A stretch of DNA of 64,000 nt from Flaccisagitta enflata (GCA_965153355.1 OZ231127.1:93000001-93064000); one strand, 5' to 3'. Shown: positions 1 to 19,967, counted from the first letter of the stretch. Notes: a model not told the origin generated them from the sequence alone. Translations and numbers: made by a program.

Positions 1-501
1 TGCCAAGAGATATGGATTTGAAATTGATCAAGTCTTAAAGAGTATAGATTGACATTTTTTGTATTAAAATTTCAGCCATTTTGGTCAAGTAGTTTGTCTT
101 TAAAATGGATTTTAATGTAAAGCTTTCATTTCAAGACTGAGCAGATTTTCTAGGAATTGTGCAAGTTAACACCCCAATTAGTTTTTGAATTTTTTTAGTA
201 ATCAATCCAAAACAGGCTTGAATCAGTGATGATATTAAAGTATTTCAATATGTTTGTCAGATTATCTTCCATTTGAGATTAATTTTCTCTCTATGGCGTG
301 AATAATAAAAAAAAAATGAACATGAATGCAAGCAGAATTCTGAATTTCTGATGGACAATCTGTAAAATGGTAAAATACTTGTGTTACTTCAAATTTACGT
401 AAAAGACAAACTACTTGACCAAAATGGCTGAAATTTTTACACAAAAAATGTCAATCTATACTCTTTAAGACGTGATCAATTTCAAATCCATGTCTCTTGG
501 C
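1..501. mobile_element. Fold-back (long inverted repeat) element
   Basis: The two halves are inverted copies: the start tgccaagagatatggatttg matches the reverse complement of 481-501, and ggtcaagtagtttgtc near 90 pairs with gacaaactacttgacc near 408. It has no coding content and may extend left of the window. From 505 to 1290 I see nothing recognisable. Confidence 0.8.
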
Positions 502-1297
502 ATCTGAGAGTAAAAGCTTAACAGAATCCGACAACTCAGGTGGATGACCCTGTATAAGTGGGTAATGTCAATTTGGTGTCAGACACTCTTAAGATCCTTC
601 TTAGTATGATGCCATCTTAAAACGGTTGATTCGATTAATCTATTAAAGTATCATTCAAAGCGTTAATCAATCTCACAGAGATCAAGCCAAAACTACAACT
701 GCAACAATCTTCCAACATGATCAAATGCAAGCAGCGAACCCCTTCAATATAACAAATATCAAAGACAATTTTCAGATTATCTCATGTTAGAACCCATCAA
801 ACGATCTATGCTAATGGAAAACAATTACACGAATTGAAAAATGACCTAACAAGTTTATCAGGCAGATTGTATGCCGTGAAAATTCAACACATTCCCAGTT
901 TCTAGAGACCTTAGAAAAAAGGCCCCCAAAAATCGTCTTTCAATTTTTTCTGACATAAATCACAGAGCCCAATTGATCTATTGACAAAACTAGTAAAGAT
1001 TCCATGCATAGGAATGAAGGCTCATCTTTACGGAATTTACTAAACAATGAGCTAAAAATTTAGGATCGCTTGGTTAATTGTAAAACGCAATTTTGAGGAT
1101 GTTCGTTTGTTCTTGATGAAGATTCTAGTTTCTCGCAGCAGAGGGCAGCAGAGGACAGCCCGACATTCTTATGCAGAGTCCAACATCTTGAGGCTCCTTA
1201 AATGATTAGTTTTTGGTATCGATCACTTTCAAAAACGTTGGAGGGATAGTAATTTCATCAGGAAAGTAGCCGTTGCTTCGAACAAGAGACGGAAATG

Positions 1298-1460
1298 ATA
1301 AAAGGTGGTGATGATGATGATGGTGGAGGTGGTCATGATGATTATGGTGGAGGTGGTCATGATGATGGTGGAGGTGGTGGTGGTCATGATGATAATGGTG
1401 GTGGTGGTCATGATGATGATGGTGGTGGTGGTCATGATGATGGTGGAGGTGGTGGCAATG
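1298..1460. repeat. GGTGGT/CATGAT minisatellite
   Basis: Imperfect array of a unit like ggtggtcatgatgatggtgga. The His-rich and Gly/Asp-rich frames read from it are repeat shadows. Confidence 0.85.
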
Positions 1461-1502
1461 ATGAAGGGTTCCGACCATCGAGTCGCTTCGCGGTATCTGA
1501 GT

Positions 1503-1695
1503 TGAATCCTGTCAGTCGTCACCGCGCCGTCTTTGCAGTATCTGAGTCGAGTCCTATCAGTCGTCACCGCGCCGTCTTTGCAGTATCTGAGTCGAGTCCT
1601 GTCAGTCGTCACCGCGCCGTCTTTGCAGTATCTGAGTGGAGTCCTGTCAGTCGTCACCGCGCCGTCTTTGCAGTATCTGAGTCGAGTCCTTTCAC
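1503..1695. repeat. 45 bp tandem repeat, about 4 units
   Basis: Unit begins gtcagtcgtcaccgcgccgt and continues ctttgcagtatctgagtcga. The period is a multiple of three, so all frames stay open; I see no support for a gene. Confidence 0.85.
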
Positions 1696-2415
1696 TTGTT
1701 GCGCTTTATCTGCCCAGTAATCTTGATTCTTCTTTATGTCATTTGTGTTCTGTTGAATCGATATAAAGATAAAGGTCATTAAATGGCTTCATCATTCCAA
1801 CGTGGTTTGAGAGGGACGGTTGATAGAAACTGCTCAATTAACATCATAAATACAAACTTCTGGTGGTCGGACCGACCAATCAGTCATACGGACATGCCTC
1901 AGGCCCTCAACCGTTTGACAAAAGGACGGACTGAGTCCCATCGTTTATATAGTTTGATTACTCTGAACTTCCTACTTTTCGTCTTTTGACGTGGAAAAGT
2001 TCTTAAAATGTTTTGCTGTAATATTTTGAGATCGAGAGTCAAAAGGTGACAAAAACATTTCTCAAGTCTTGAGGCAATTTATGTTTATATAAGCTGTCTA
2101 AATCAAATTTCTTAGTGGAATGACTTTAAGAAAAATCGAATGCAACACGTGGGCATACATCATAAGGCGAGTATCGAGAGCGCAGGATTTTAACAAATCA
2201 TTCCATCGTTTTGAAGCTAAACCGCCACAATATTGGGACTGAGCATTCTTTCATCACATGGCATCTTTTCGTAATTCGTTTCAATGACTGGAATGAGTGA
2301 TATGGCTGATATGACTGGCGCGGCTAACATGATTGACATGACTGGCATGGTTCATATGATCGATATGGCATACATGAGTCACATTTCTAACATGACATGA
2401 CATAATATGACAAAC

Positions 2416-9171
<6,756 letters not shown>

Positions 9172-9750
9172 CGTTGAAAGCTCGTGTATTGTTTTTTTTT
9201 CCGCAATAACTCGGCAATATCATCAAAATGCAACAAGTTCGATTAGGAGATTTTTTGAAGGTTTGTGTAACGGTTAAGTGAATTAAATGTAGATCGAGTG
9301 AGTTGCTTTATGTTTTGGCCGTATTATTGTTTTAATGAGTGCGGGCACAGTTAATCAATGCGAAAGAGATTATTTAGTACTCGGTTTCGATGCTGTTGCT
9401 GTTGCCCCACCCAACGCATCATCACCATCATTATTGTTCTTTGATTCCATATAGTTCCAGGGTCTTTTTTCCGTTTAAAATTAGTACAGAGGGAATTTTA
9501 ATTTCATTTTTCATTTTCTTTTTGTTTTGAAGGGAAACTGCAATGAGAGAAGACAATCATACGGTTCTATGATAGGAAACTAATGTGCAAGTGTTAGACC
9601 TTAAAGCGTCAGACAGTGAAGATGCGAGATGAGACTGTGCGCGTTGTCATGGTTTTGATGCAGCACGTATATGTCGCCTATGATCTTCACTAACAGAGCC
9701 AGTTCAACTTCAAGACCAAGCCAAGTGTCGGAACTACGTACCATATCAAC
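9172..9750. other. Upstream region of TPST
   Basis: About 580 bp 5' of the TPST start. I see no CpG-island-like block or clear core promoter motif. 9750-10020 is also without recognisable genes. Confidence 0.3.
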
Positions 9751-10020
9751 TAGATTGAGAAGAGGAGCACGACTGAACGAGGGAGCGAGAGCTGAGAGAG
9801 CGAGAGAGCGAAAGACAAGACAGAGAAACGATTAGATTGAGGTTCTAATATTTTGTGTGTTCGGCGATTTTTTGGGCTCAGCTGCTTACACAAGATTTTT
9901 ATGTTTTGGTTCTCTTTTTTGCTCTTCGACTTTTTGCTCTTTGGATTGTCAGAGTTTATGTTGGTGAATTTCCGAAGCCGATGGAAACAGATGAACATCG
10001 CAGGTTCATGAGCAACGTGT

Positions 10021-10150
10021 GCCAATGAATGAACGAATGAATGAATGAATGAGTGAATGAACTAATGAATGAATGAATGAATGAATAAATGAATGAATGA
10101 ATGAATAAATATATGAATGAATGAATGCATTGAAGAATGAATGAATTGAT
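10021..10150. repeat. (GAAT)n microsatellite
   Basis: Tetranucleotide array with ATAA variants. A related array is at 11383-11490. Confidence 0.95.
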
Positions 10151-10279
10151 CAATGAACAAATGAATGGATCAGATTATGTTTTAAAGAATAAGTGAACGA
10201 CTTGAAGAATTTACTGACAAATGAACGGATGAATGACAAAGTTAGTTGAACTCATTCATAGATAATACGTGAATGAGTA

Positions 10280-10762
10280 CACTTTTTTTCTTTTATAAGA
10301 ACGTCATTTTTTGAGCAAGCCTTGAATGTTCTTAAATTTTAAACAGTTTCAAGGCATGAACGTTCTTAAATTGTTCTTAACTTAATCGCACTTTTTAACC
10401 TTCAACTAAGAGCGTTCTTAATTAGTTTTAGGTATGTCATTAAGGAGAAAATGAAATAAAATGTCAATTAAACAACAAAGTAGCAGATTAAAATGTTTTA
10501 AGAGAAAAATATATGCTATAAAAAGAAAAACATAATTTGCTGAACAGGAGAGATACAGAGTCTGTCAATTCACAAAGAATAATTGATAAAAAAATAGCAA
10601 AAAAAAAAAAATGTTCTTAGATTTTTTAGATTTTAAACCTAATGTTCTTAGATTTTTAAAGAAATGAAGCCTTCCAATGTTCTTTAAATGTTCCTAAATT
10701 TTTGACGATTTGAAGCCTAACGTTCTTATAAACTTGGTTCTTATAAAAGAAAAAAAGTGTAA
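10280..10762. mobile_element. TIR element (MITE), AAGAAC type
   Basis: Ends cactttttttcttttataa and ttataaaagaaaaaaagtg are inverted repeats about 480 bp apart. The interior repeats GTTCTTA words, as in 8085-8515. Confidence 0.75.
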
Positions 10763-10886
10763 TTAGCGAGGGCAAACAGGGAAATCCGAGAAACAGACAA
10801 ACAGTGACAGCTGTACAAACCGAAATTTGATCAACGTGGCATCAACTGAGAGAAATGGGTGTGATTGACTTACCAACGGACGAGCA

Positions 10887-11314
10887 CTGGGATACTCTTT
10901 TTTTTTATAAGAGACTTTTTTAAAAAGAGACATGAGGCTGAGATTTGCCAAAATTTTAAGAACAAAATAAGAGAATGCCCAGGTTGAGATTCAGTTTTGG
11001 AAATTTTTAAGGAATACATTTTCCGAATTGTGTTAAAATAATTGACAATTTTTCCAATTTTTTAGTGAAATTGGTATTTTTTTTAAAGGACTACTTCTTT
11101 TATAATTCTGCCTGTCAAATTAGGCAAGTAATTCAATATTCTATAGTAATGAACCTGTTTTTTACTAAAGAATATATCTAAACACTTTTTTCCTTTTTTA
11201 CACATTGAAAAAATTAAGAACAATTTAAAAGACATTGCGCCTCAAAACGGCAAAAAATTTAAGAGAACCCAGGGTGAGTTCAAAAAAGGTTGTATCTTAT
11301 AAAAAAAAAGTGTA
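10887..11314. mobile_element. TIR element (MITE), AAGAGAC type
   Basis: Ends tactctttttttttataaga and cttataaaaaaaaagtgta. It contains gaggctgagatttg near the left end like its relatives. Confidence 0.65.
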
Positions 11315-11382
11315 TATGGATCTAAAAAATATTCAATAGATATTCTGTAAAACGCTATTATATTAACGAGCTGGTTTTCTTT

Positions 11383-11490
11383 GAATGAATGAATGAATAA
11401 ATGAATGAATGCATGAATGAATGAATGAATGAATGAATGAATAAATGAATAGGTAAATGAATTAATGGAAAAAGTGACTGAATGAATGAA
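11383..11490. repeat. (GAAT)n microsatellite
   Basis: Imperfect tetranucleotide repeat. Confidence 0.9.
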
Positions 11491-11984
11491 CGATTGAATT
11501 ATCCGGAGTGATTGAGTAAAATAACGGTCTATGAACAACTGACTTAACGATTGCTATTAAAAGGCAGCTTTATTTCAAAATGATTTATCGTGGCATTTTT
11601 AAAAAACGGCATTTTTCTTCATGTATGTTTGAGGGAATAAAAGGTCGTTGTTGCATGATAGGCCGTATGTCTTCCACTGCTTCAGATGCGCCATCGCATT
11701 TCTTAAAAAGAGTCTGTCCGTTGGTCCGTTGGTCCGTTGGTCCGCACGCCTCTTCTGGAATCAGTGACTCAGAATCGAGTGTAAACAATCTTAAAATGGT
11801 CAAAAATACGGCTACTAGAGTCGCCAGCGAGTTAGAATGGGAAGTGAATTAACCCGACTAAGCATTTGGGCAGCGGCAGTGAAAAAAACTCCCCCAAACC
11901 GCGGAAAAAAAATTAAGTGTCATCGACGGACTAACAGACAACCCGATTGTATAATAAGCAAATTATAGTCGCATACGACTAAAA

Positions 11985-12243
11985 CAAGGTCATTGGACCT
12001 AAGTCGCGTGCGTCGGCACCTTTAAAAAGTGTTCGGCAGACAGACGGACAAACATTTTTTTTTCTTCAAAAAGACATTTAAAACGTCTGTTTGCGCCTCC
12101 AAGTTTCTGATCTACCATTCAGAGACAGAAAAACGCAATAAAAAGCCTTTAAAACGACTTTGTGACGGACGGACGGACGGGCGGACGGACGGACGAACGG
12201 ACGGGCCGAAAAGTGGCTTATAGAGTCGCGTAGCACGCGACAA
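11985..12243 (+). mobile_element. CAAGGTC/hairpin element, ACGG core
   Basis: Starts CAAGGTCATTGGACC with subterminal AAGTCGCGTGC, (GACG)n core, ends TAGAGTCGCGTAGCACGCGAC. It abuts the 3' hairpin (agtcgcatacgact) of another damaged copy ending near 11982. Confidence 0.75.
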
Positions 12244-12457
12244 AGAATTCTTTCAGTGGTCTCTACAGCCACGCGAGGAGATCATTTCACATGAGAGATC
12301 TCTTCAAAAATGTTTACATATCTATTCAAATAAAAGATCTTATTGTTGATTGTTTCTTTCAAAAAAGCGAATATTTGATGTGGAACTGAGTGTGAATGAA
12401 GAATTTCAGTAAAACGAAGTGGTTGAAGCGAGGAGAGGGTGTGTGTTCCACTTTAAA

Positions 12458-12517
12458 CAAGGTCATTTATAAGACCAACATCGCGTGCATCGGCATTTTC
12501 AGAATAAGTCGGATGAG

Positions 12518-12551
<34 letters not shown>

Positions 12552-12792
12552 AAAATTTTCAAAATGACCTTGTAATTAGCTCCTCTTCTTCTGTTATATT
12601 CCTGTATGTAAAAAAACACAAATATGCCTTGAAACGACTTTGTGACGGACTGATCGACAGATTTACGGATGGACGGACAGACGGATTGATACGGTAGATG
12701 GACAGACAGATGGACGGACAGACTTACCAACGGATAGGTAGATTGACCAACTTAAAAGTGGTGCATAGAGTCGCGTAGCACGCTACGTACTA
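12458..12792 (+). mobile_element. CAAGGTC/hairpin element, GACA/GACG core
   Basis: Starts CAAGGTCATTTATAAGACC, carries (CAGA)n and (ACGG)n tracts, ends TAGAGTCGCGTAGCACGCTACGTACTA. Confidence 0.75.
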
Positions 12793-12867
12793 AAAAAGCA
12801 ATACTGCGGGAATTAAACGTGATGCGCATGCCAATTTAGCAGGTTCAATGTCTGTCGCACTCAACGT

Positions 12868-12871
12868 CCAT

Positions 12872-12925
<54 letters not shown>
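12868..12925. repeat. (GA)n microsatellite
   Basis: Directly precedes the element at 12927. Confidence 0.95.
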
Positions 12926-12926
<1 letters not shown>

Positions 12927-12927
<1 letters not shown>

Positions 12928-13095
12928 AAGGCCGGATACACGGCCACCAGTTGCGGACGGGTGGGCAGGAGCGGAAATGCGCGTTTTCACACTTTTCGAC
13001 TCGTGCTCACCAACGGACCGACGGACCGACCGACCGACCGACCGACGGACGGACGGACGGACAAAGCCTCTTATAGAGTTGCGTGTCCGCAACTA
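12927..13095 (+). mobile_element. CAAGGCC/hairpin element, TTGCGGAC subtype
   Basis: Starts CAAGGCCGGATACACGGCC; the 5' subterminal GTTGCGGAC pairs with GTCCGCAAC at the 3' end; (ACCG/ACGG)n core; ends CTCTTATAGAGTTGCG and the hairpin. A clean full-length reference copy. Confidence 0.9.
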
Positions 13096-13248
13096 AAAAG
13101 ACACACGGTCAGAATGACACTTGACAGACAGGCATTTTTATTTTCATGTACAGACAGTCAGATACACTGTTAGCTGAAGAAGTAGATATAAGAATTCGAG
13201 AATAAACGAGACTGGACGTTTTTCATTCACGTCCATGTTTAGAATCAA

Positions 13249-13470
13249 CAAGTTACGCGAGGTCGGTTACGGACGGGTGGGCAGGGGCATTCTACCCCCC
13301 ATCCACACCCAAACCCACCTCAACACTCAAATAAACACAAAAAGTATCTAAAACGCTCATTCCCCCATTTCTCAACTGGATGACCCCAGAGTCCGGGGCC
13401 TAGAGGGACCCAAGGACCGACGGACAGACGGATGGACATAGCCTCTTATAGAGTTGCGTGTCCGCAACCA
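13249..13470 (+). mobile_element. CAAG/hairpin element
   Basis: 5' CAAGTTACGCGAGGTCGG, GGACGGGTGGGCAGGGGCA, 3' AGTTGCGTGTCCGCAACCA. From 13480 to 14830 there is only the (CT)n tract below and AT-rich unassigned sequence. Confidence 0.75.
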
Positions 13471-13751
13471 AAAAGTGACCAACTAAGGAAGTTTAAATCG
13501 GAAAACTTGATGAATCTCGATGAACCGGAATAATCTTTTTAAAGAAAACGAATGGAGAGTACAAACATATAAGTTTTTTTTATAAGTGAAATACCTACCT
13601 TGGTGAAGTTGAAAATTGTTTGTTGACCTCCGAGTTGAACCTCGTCTGAGCCGAGGCCGAGATGGGGGATTTTAAATTGGCAAAATTCGCACTTTTTCAC
13701 CTTGTCTCACTTTTGTCTCAGAGGCGACACTTTTTTTAAGATGATAGACTG

Positions 13752-13851
13752 TCTCTGTCTGTCTCTGTCCCTCTCTGTCTCTCTGTGTCTCTCTCAGTCT
13801 CTCTGTGTGTGTATGTCTCTCTCTCTCTCTTTCTTTCTCTCTTTCTTTCTC

Positions 13852-13922
<71 letters not shown>

Positions 13923-13930
13923 CTCTCTCA
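13752..13930. repeat. (CT)n / (CTTT)n microsatellite
   Basis: CT-rich simple repeat. Confidence 0.95.
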
Positions 13931-14832
13931 TGCATTAAAGAAGATACAATTAAATGAACCAGTCATTTGTATTTAGCACCAAATACATCTATCATTTAAC
14001 AAATGTCACACCGCGTTAAATAGATACTAAATCTATGTTACTGTGAAAAATATCCAAGAGACATTTTCAAAAACACAATAATACAGTAAGCCCAACAGGA
14101 CAAAGGGAGGAAAATAGAAAAATGAAAAGAAAAATGGGAAAGCTTAAAGAAGAGAAAAAATACTTTTGTTACTCGATGTGAGGCTGAGTTAATATCTAGA
14201 GCTACTATACGAATTTTAAAAAAAAGACGCACTTTTGAATGGTTGATTGGGCCGTTGAAAATCAAAAAAAGTAATTAAAATTTTAGACCTTTTTGAGGCC
14301 CTTGAAAAACTCTTTCATTTGGCGCTAATCTGGTATCTCTATCTTTTTTTTGTTTAGAAATGGCATTGGTTTGAGTAAAAATGTTGCAAAATCAGTTTTT
14401 GCAGTCCCTTTGAAAAAAAATGCAATTCAGCAAAATGGTGTCTCACATTAGAGAGCTGTAGCTCCTAAACCGTTAAAGATACAGATCTGGGATTGGTCTA
14501 GAATGAAAGATAATTTGAAAATCTTCAAAATCACTTTCTCCAATAAATTTTTTAAAGTTTTTTTAAGTCAGTTTTTTCAGCAAATAAAAAGGTTCGTCTT
14601 TTTTTAAATTCGCGTAGTAACTCCATGGCCCCATGGCAGTCATGATGATAGAATCTTATTTCCTTCAGATATTTCATTTCATTAATGGCATTTAAGCAGA
14701 TTCACTGTAAAACAACTTAAAATCTTGTCTCTTTAAATTGCACTCTTGAGACACTCAATGCAGTACCTTTACAAAAAAGAAAGAAACAATGCATCGGAAG
14801 AAAAATAGAAAAACAGACCGTAAAACAAAAAA

Positions 14833-15667
14833 CAAAGCTATAAAGTCGCGTGCGGGTGGGCAGAGGCAATGATGAAAATGGCCAATTGAAGCATTTGGGC
14901 AGGGCAGTGATGTAAAAATCACCAGTAAACACGAAACAGCTATTGGGACCAATGAACCGACTGTCCGACAGACAGACCGACCGACCAACCGACTGGCCGA
15001 CCGACATAGCGGTTAAGAAAGCCGCGCACCATCCGTTCAAACTACCGCCAGGTAGTTTTTAGTATTACTCTGAATTTTCCGCTTGTTTTCACTCAGGGTG
15101 GACTTCCTAAACCAGGATCCAGCTTCAAAGAAATCTTTCTTGTAGCGCCTTTTAAAAAAAATCCAAAATTGATTGTTTTTCATCCTATTTTGCACCCAGA
15201 TTTTAGAGGGTTGTTAGAAAACCTTTTTAGATAGCATATTTGAATTCCTGATGAAATTTCCTTTCATTTGATAGGTCGCACTATATATTTTTTAAAAAAG
15301 ATCAAATTTTCAATTTTTTAGCCACCGTTGCAAATCATTACTTATAGTAACGGTGGTTTAAAAACTAAGAATTTTATTTCTTCTTAAAAATATATAGTGC
15401 GACCTATCAAATGAAAGGAAATTTCATCAGGAATTCAAATATGCTATCTAAAAAGATCTTCTAACAACCCTAAAAATTCTGACTGCAAAATAAGAGGAAA
15501 AATTATCAATTTTAGATTTTTTTCAAAAAGCACTACAAGAAAGATTTCTTTGAAGCTGGATTCTTATTCAAGAGGTACATATTGAGTGTAAACAAGCAGA
15601 AAATCCAGAGTAATACTTAAAACCACCTGGCGGTAGTTTGAACGGACAGTGCGCGTGCACGCGACTA
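14833..15667 (+). mobile_element. Hairpin element carrying a nested fold-back insertion
   Basis: Outer element: AGTCGCGTGCGGGTGGGCAG near 14846 and terminal GCACGCGACTA at 15657. The inner fold-back at about 15030-15651 has arms of about 300 bp: ccgttcaaactaccgccagg at its left end and the complement at its right, meeting around 15335. Confidence 0.8.
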
Positions 15668-15856
15668 AAGATATTTCGAAAAAGGGGTCAATGACAATCT
15701 CAGGCGCGTGCGTGTTACAGCTGCTCAACAAACTGGGTTACGCCAATGGGATGGGAGTAAAATTCGTGTAAATGGGAAAATATTGAAGTAGAAAAGAATG
15801 ATTCGTTTATTGAAAAGGTTTCAAACTGATGCTTGTTTACGTGTGAAAAAGCATAA

Positions 15857-15993
15857 CAAGGCCAAGTAGGCCAATAAGGTGCGACGTGTGGATCGTCTAA
15901 CGAATGCGTTACCGACACACCAACCAACCGACCAACCGACCGACCGACCGACCAACGGACACAGCCAGTTTTAGAGGTACTTTGTCGCACCTA
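15857..15993 (+). mobile_element. CAAGGCC element, GTGCGAC subtype
   Basis: Starts CAAGGCCAAGTAGGCC; subterminal AGGTGCGAC pairs with GTCGCACCTA at the end; core (ACCG)n. Confidence 0.85.
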
Positions 15994-16088
15994 AAAACTA
16001 TTAAAAAGAACCTTGCCTTTCTGTCTGTCTGTCTGCCTCTGACCGTGTTGAGATACGCAATGGATCTTGGCGTTGTTTTAAGAATTTT

Positions 16089-16207
16089 AATGGCTCCGAT
16101 GAAATCATTTCTCAAATGGCTCCGATCAAATCATTTCTCAAATGGCTCCGATCAAATCATTTCTCAAATGGCTCCGATCAAATCATTTCTCAAATGGCTC
16201 CGATGTC
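16089..16207. repeat. 26 bp tandem repeat at the docking-gene stop codon
   Basis: Units of atggctccgatcaaatcatt plus tctcaa, about 4.3 copies. The gene's TGA (16192-16190) lies in the first unit. Confidence 0.9.
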
Positions 16208-16922
16208 TTTTGTGACTATGCCGAGATCCATTGGAGTCTTCCGTAGACAACTCGTCGACGAGGCCTTCCGGATGCACGACGCCGTCGGACGCGACTTCTT
16301 CTCCAAACACGCCTTCATCAACACGATCTTCGTCGATGCCACTTGCATCGGCGGCGTCTTCGGCGTTGACGGCGTTGACGGCGTTGAAGGCGTGGTTGAC
16401 GTAGTTGATGTCGACCGACTGATTGACGTTGTTGACGTAGCTGTTGTTGACGTTGACGTGATTGGCGTCCTCTTTGTATCGCGAAAGTCGGAAGTCGAGG
16501 ACGAGGGAGATATCGAACCACTGCAAGCAGACGTCGATGGAGATTCGAGTCTTCTTGTCGCCAATCTGGGTTTCCATCTCTCGACATCTGCGTCGACATC
16601 TGCGTCAACATCTGCGTCAATGTTTTCGTCAACGTCATCAGCCTCCGACTCTGTCGAGGAATTCCTACGCCACGTTTTGGCATTCGCTTCTCTTTCTACT
16701 GTTCCTCTTCCTCCTTCTCTTCCTCCTCCTCTCGCTTCATCTTTCTCCTCCCTCTTCCGCATCATATCACGCTCGCAGATCAGCGCGATTTCATCGTCAA
16801 TGAGTTCGTAATCGTCTTCTTCGTCATCTGCATCCTCGTCATCGTCGTCTTTATCGTCTGTAACACGAGCGTCCCTGTTGTTATTGATGTTGGAATTACA
16901 AGAGTAAAGCCGAGCGTAACCG

Positions 16923-16966
<44 letters not shown>

Positions 16967-16968
16967 GC

Positions 16969-17032
<64 letters not shown>

Positions 17033-18677
17033 AAAGTAGCGATTGATGATATCATTTCGTTGGATACGGTGTGAAAATGGCACAAATCCGGGATTTCTAG
17101 TAATTTGAGGTCGATTTCGTCGTTGAGGAAAATCGTCGTCCCAACAGATCAAGTCTTTAACGTCGCCGCCGCCGTCGTCGACGTCTATGTCGTCGTCGTC
17201 GTCGTCTTTGTCATGGTCGTCGTCGTGCTTCTCATCGTGGGCGTTGATCTTTTCCCCCTCGTCAACCTCGTGTAGTATGTCACCTGTCACGGGCGAGTAA
17301 TACGGCGAGAAGTCTTTAGAGGATGCGGTTGCGGTGGAATCGCTGGTCGACTTGGAGGCGGCAGCAGCAGTGACCGAAGAGTTGACGGGCGTTGATGTCG
17401 AAATGGGTTGTTGGATCTCCTCATAGTCGACAGTTCCTGACGCTGCCGCAGCTGCCAATGCTGTTGTCGTCTCCTTAGAGGTCACATTCGCGTCATTTGA
17501 CATTACCTCGTGTGAACGTTTCCATACCGTCGTTTGCGTCATCGAGGTCGTTGTCGTCGTCGTTGTCGCCTTCCTCAGTACCGTCGTCGTTGTCGTCATG
17601 TTTGTGTTGGCGTCATTAATATGAAAATGAGAGGAAGAAGGATTTGAGTCTAAAGCGCTTTTAGGTTTTAGGCAGGTGGATGATAATACTGTAGGCGATG
17701 AAAGAGCCAAGGTGGATTTAGTTATCGTGGATGCAAATATGGGGGTTGAAGTTATGGTGGACGCAGCCATGGTGGAATTGTTCATTATTGATGCAGTTGA
17801 TGCAGCTGTCGTTGTTTCCGACGTAGAAGTCGTCTTTAGAGCCGCCGCGTCTTTTCGATCAAAGTCAGGTGAGGATGGTGAAGCGGTGAATCGAATCGTG
17901 GCCGTGAATTCACTTGATGAAGTCGTTGATGATGCGTTGGGGCTCGATGAAGTTGGTGACGAAGCGTTGGGGCTCGATGAAGTAGCTGATGATGTCGTTG
18001 ATGAAGCGTTGGAGCTCGTTGAAGTCGTTGACGAAGTGTTGGGGCTCATTTCAGTCGTTGGTTGTGACACGGGTTTTGATGAAGTTGAGGAGGTGGAGGA
18101 TAGAGCTGCGGGGCTCAAGGCTGTTGTTTCCGAGCCAGTACTTGGATGGGAACCTACATCGCTCAGGTTGGCGCAAGGGGCTGAATATGCGGTGCTCGTC
18201 TCCGAGGATGTGGTGTCTGTTACGTGAGAGGCATCTGCCAAGGGAGTCTTCGAGGAGGAATGAGAAGAAGAAGCAGTTTGAGATGTGGCAAGAGAAGCAT
18301 CTGCTCTCGACGAGGTCGTCGCATTGAGTTGCGAATGAGAGAGACCGCCGCTGTCAATGAAGACGTCGTCGACAAAGTTGTTGAGAGGAGTCGACGAGCT
18401 CGTTGATCCCATGGACGGCATCTTCAAGTTGGAAAGGATCGACAGAGGTGCTGATTTGGCGTTGATCAGCTTCCTCGGCGCCCTCGATTTGGTCACCGGC
18501 GACTCCTTCCGTTTGCCGTCAGGCGTCGATGACGTCTTAACGGGCGTCAGCGGAGTCGTTGTCGGCGTTTTTTGCGCCATTTCCGGTTTTCGTGGCGATA
18601 AATCCGGCGGCGCGGGCGAAGTTGGCGAGACTGGCGTCGAATTGCGCAGTGAAGTTGACTTCCGGTTCCCGACGCCA
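16190..18677 (-). CDS. Docking protein last exon: Ser/Thr/Asn-rich tail
   Basis: One 2488 bp exon of 828 residues, joined in phase to the 64 bp exon at 18970-18907. It is about one-third Ser/Thr, with SP/TP sites near the start (TPVSPTSPAPPDLSP), a poly-Asn block at 17031-16920, acidic stretches (DDDDDDIDVDDGGGD) and scattered Tyr. Long disordered tails are normal for this family. The C terminus DIGAI-stop falls in the first unit of a 26 bp tandem repeat, so the stop is repeat-derived. The opposite-strand frames are shadows. Confidence 0.82.
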
Positions 18678-19518
18678 CTGAAAAAGGTGGAAATTGTTTA
18701 TCTAAATCTGTAGTTCTGTTGAAAATCGGCGTGTATCAAGATCTTTACTTTTCTTCTCGACTATTTAAATTCCATTGGTCCGTTAATCGGTCGGTCCCTT
18801 CGGCATTTACGTTTCGTGGTCCTTCAAATTACTGCCCACTCGACAAACCAATTTCATCGTCAGATGTTAAATGGCAAAAGTATAAAGATAACATCGTAAC
18901 TTGTACCTTCTCAGCCGAACTTTCTCCTCATGACTGTTAGACTGATGCAGTAAATGAATTGCGGGTGAACCTGAAGACAATATTAGAAACAATTAGACAA
19001 AAAATAGATCTAGACAATTCGAAAATCAATCAATAAGACAGACTTTCAATTTAAAACTCACACACGCCGTACTTTTAAACAAGTGACGCGGGGTCACAAT
19101 ATCGTTGGGCACGAGTGGGCAGGGGCATCCATACCCCAACCTACCTTCGCACTCAAACATACACAAAAACATCTAAAATGCTTATTTTCCCATTTTTCAA
19201 CTCGATGACCTCTGACGGACCAGCAGACGGACGGACAAAGCCTCTTGTAGAGTTGCGTGTCCGCAACTAAAAAGAAATGGCAATTTTCATTAATGATGAC
19301 AGTTGACCCATTTAATTGACCTTTTTCCAAGATCTACGGACCTTGGATCTAAACCTTGAAACCCCCATCATGATATCAACCACTTCAGAATTTAGACAAA
19401 ACCACTTCAAAAACAATCTCCGATTTTGCATTAAATTTCCCCGATTCTAAGTGTTTCAAGGCTGAATGAAAATTCAAAAGCCGTCTCGTGGAAAAGTCAT
19501 TTCAGGAAGAAACGAAAA

Positions 19519-19593
<75 letters not shown>

Positions 19594-19638
19594 TTAGAAA
19601 GAAAGAATGAAAGAGTAAGGGACATAAAGAAAGAAACA

Positions 19639-19702
<64 letters not shown>

Positions 19703-19735
19703 AAAAAAGAAAAAAAGAAAAAAAGAAAAAAAGAT

Positions 19736-19774
<39 letters not shown>

Positions 19775-19904
19775 AAGAAAGGAAAGAATGAAAGAAAGAG
19801 AGAAAGAAAGAATGAGTGAAAGAGTAAGGGACATAAAGAAAGAAAGAGAGAAAGAAAGAAAGAAAGTGTATAAGAAATAAAGAAAGAAAGAAAGAAAGAA
19901 AGAG

Positions 19905-19967
<63 letters not shown>

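Noticed and set aside
1229-1720. His-rich and Gly/Asp-rich frames, and TTDRTRLRYCKDGAV repeats
   Set aside because: They follow minisatellites whose unit length is a multiple of three, so openness is automatic; no splice or start support.
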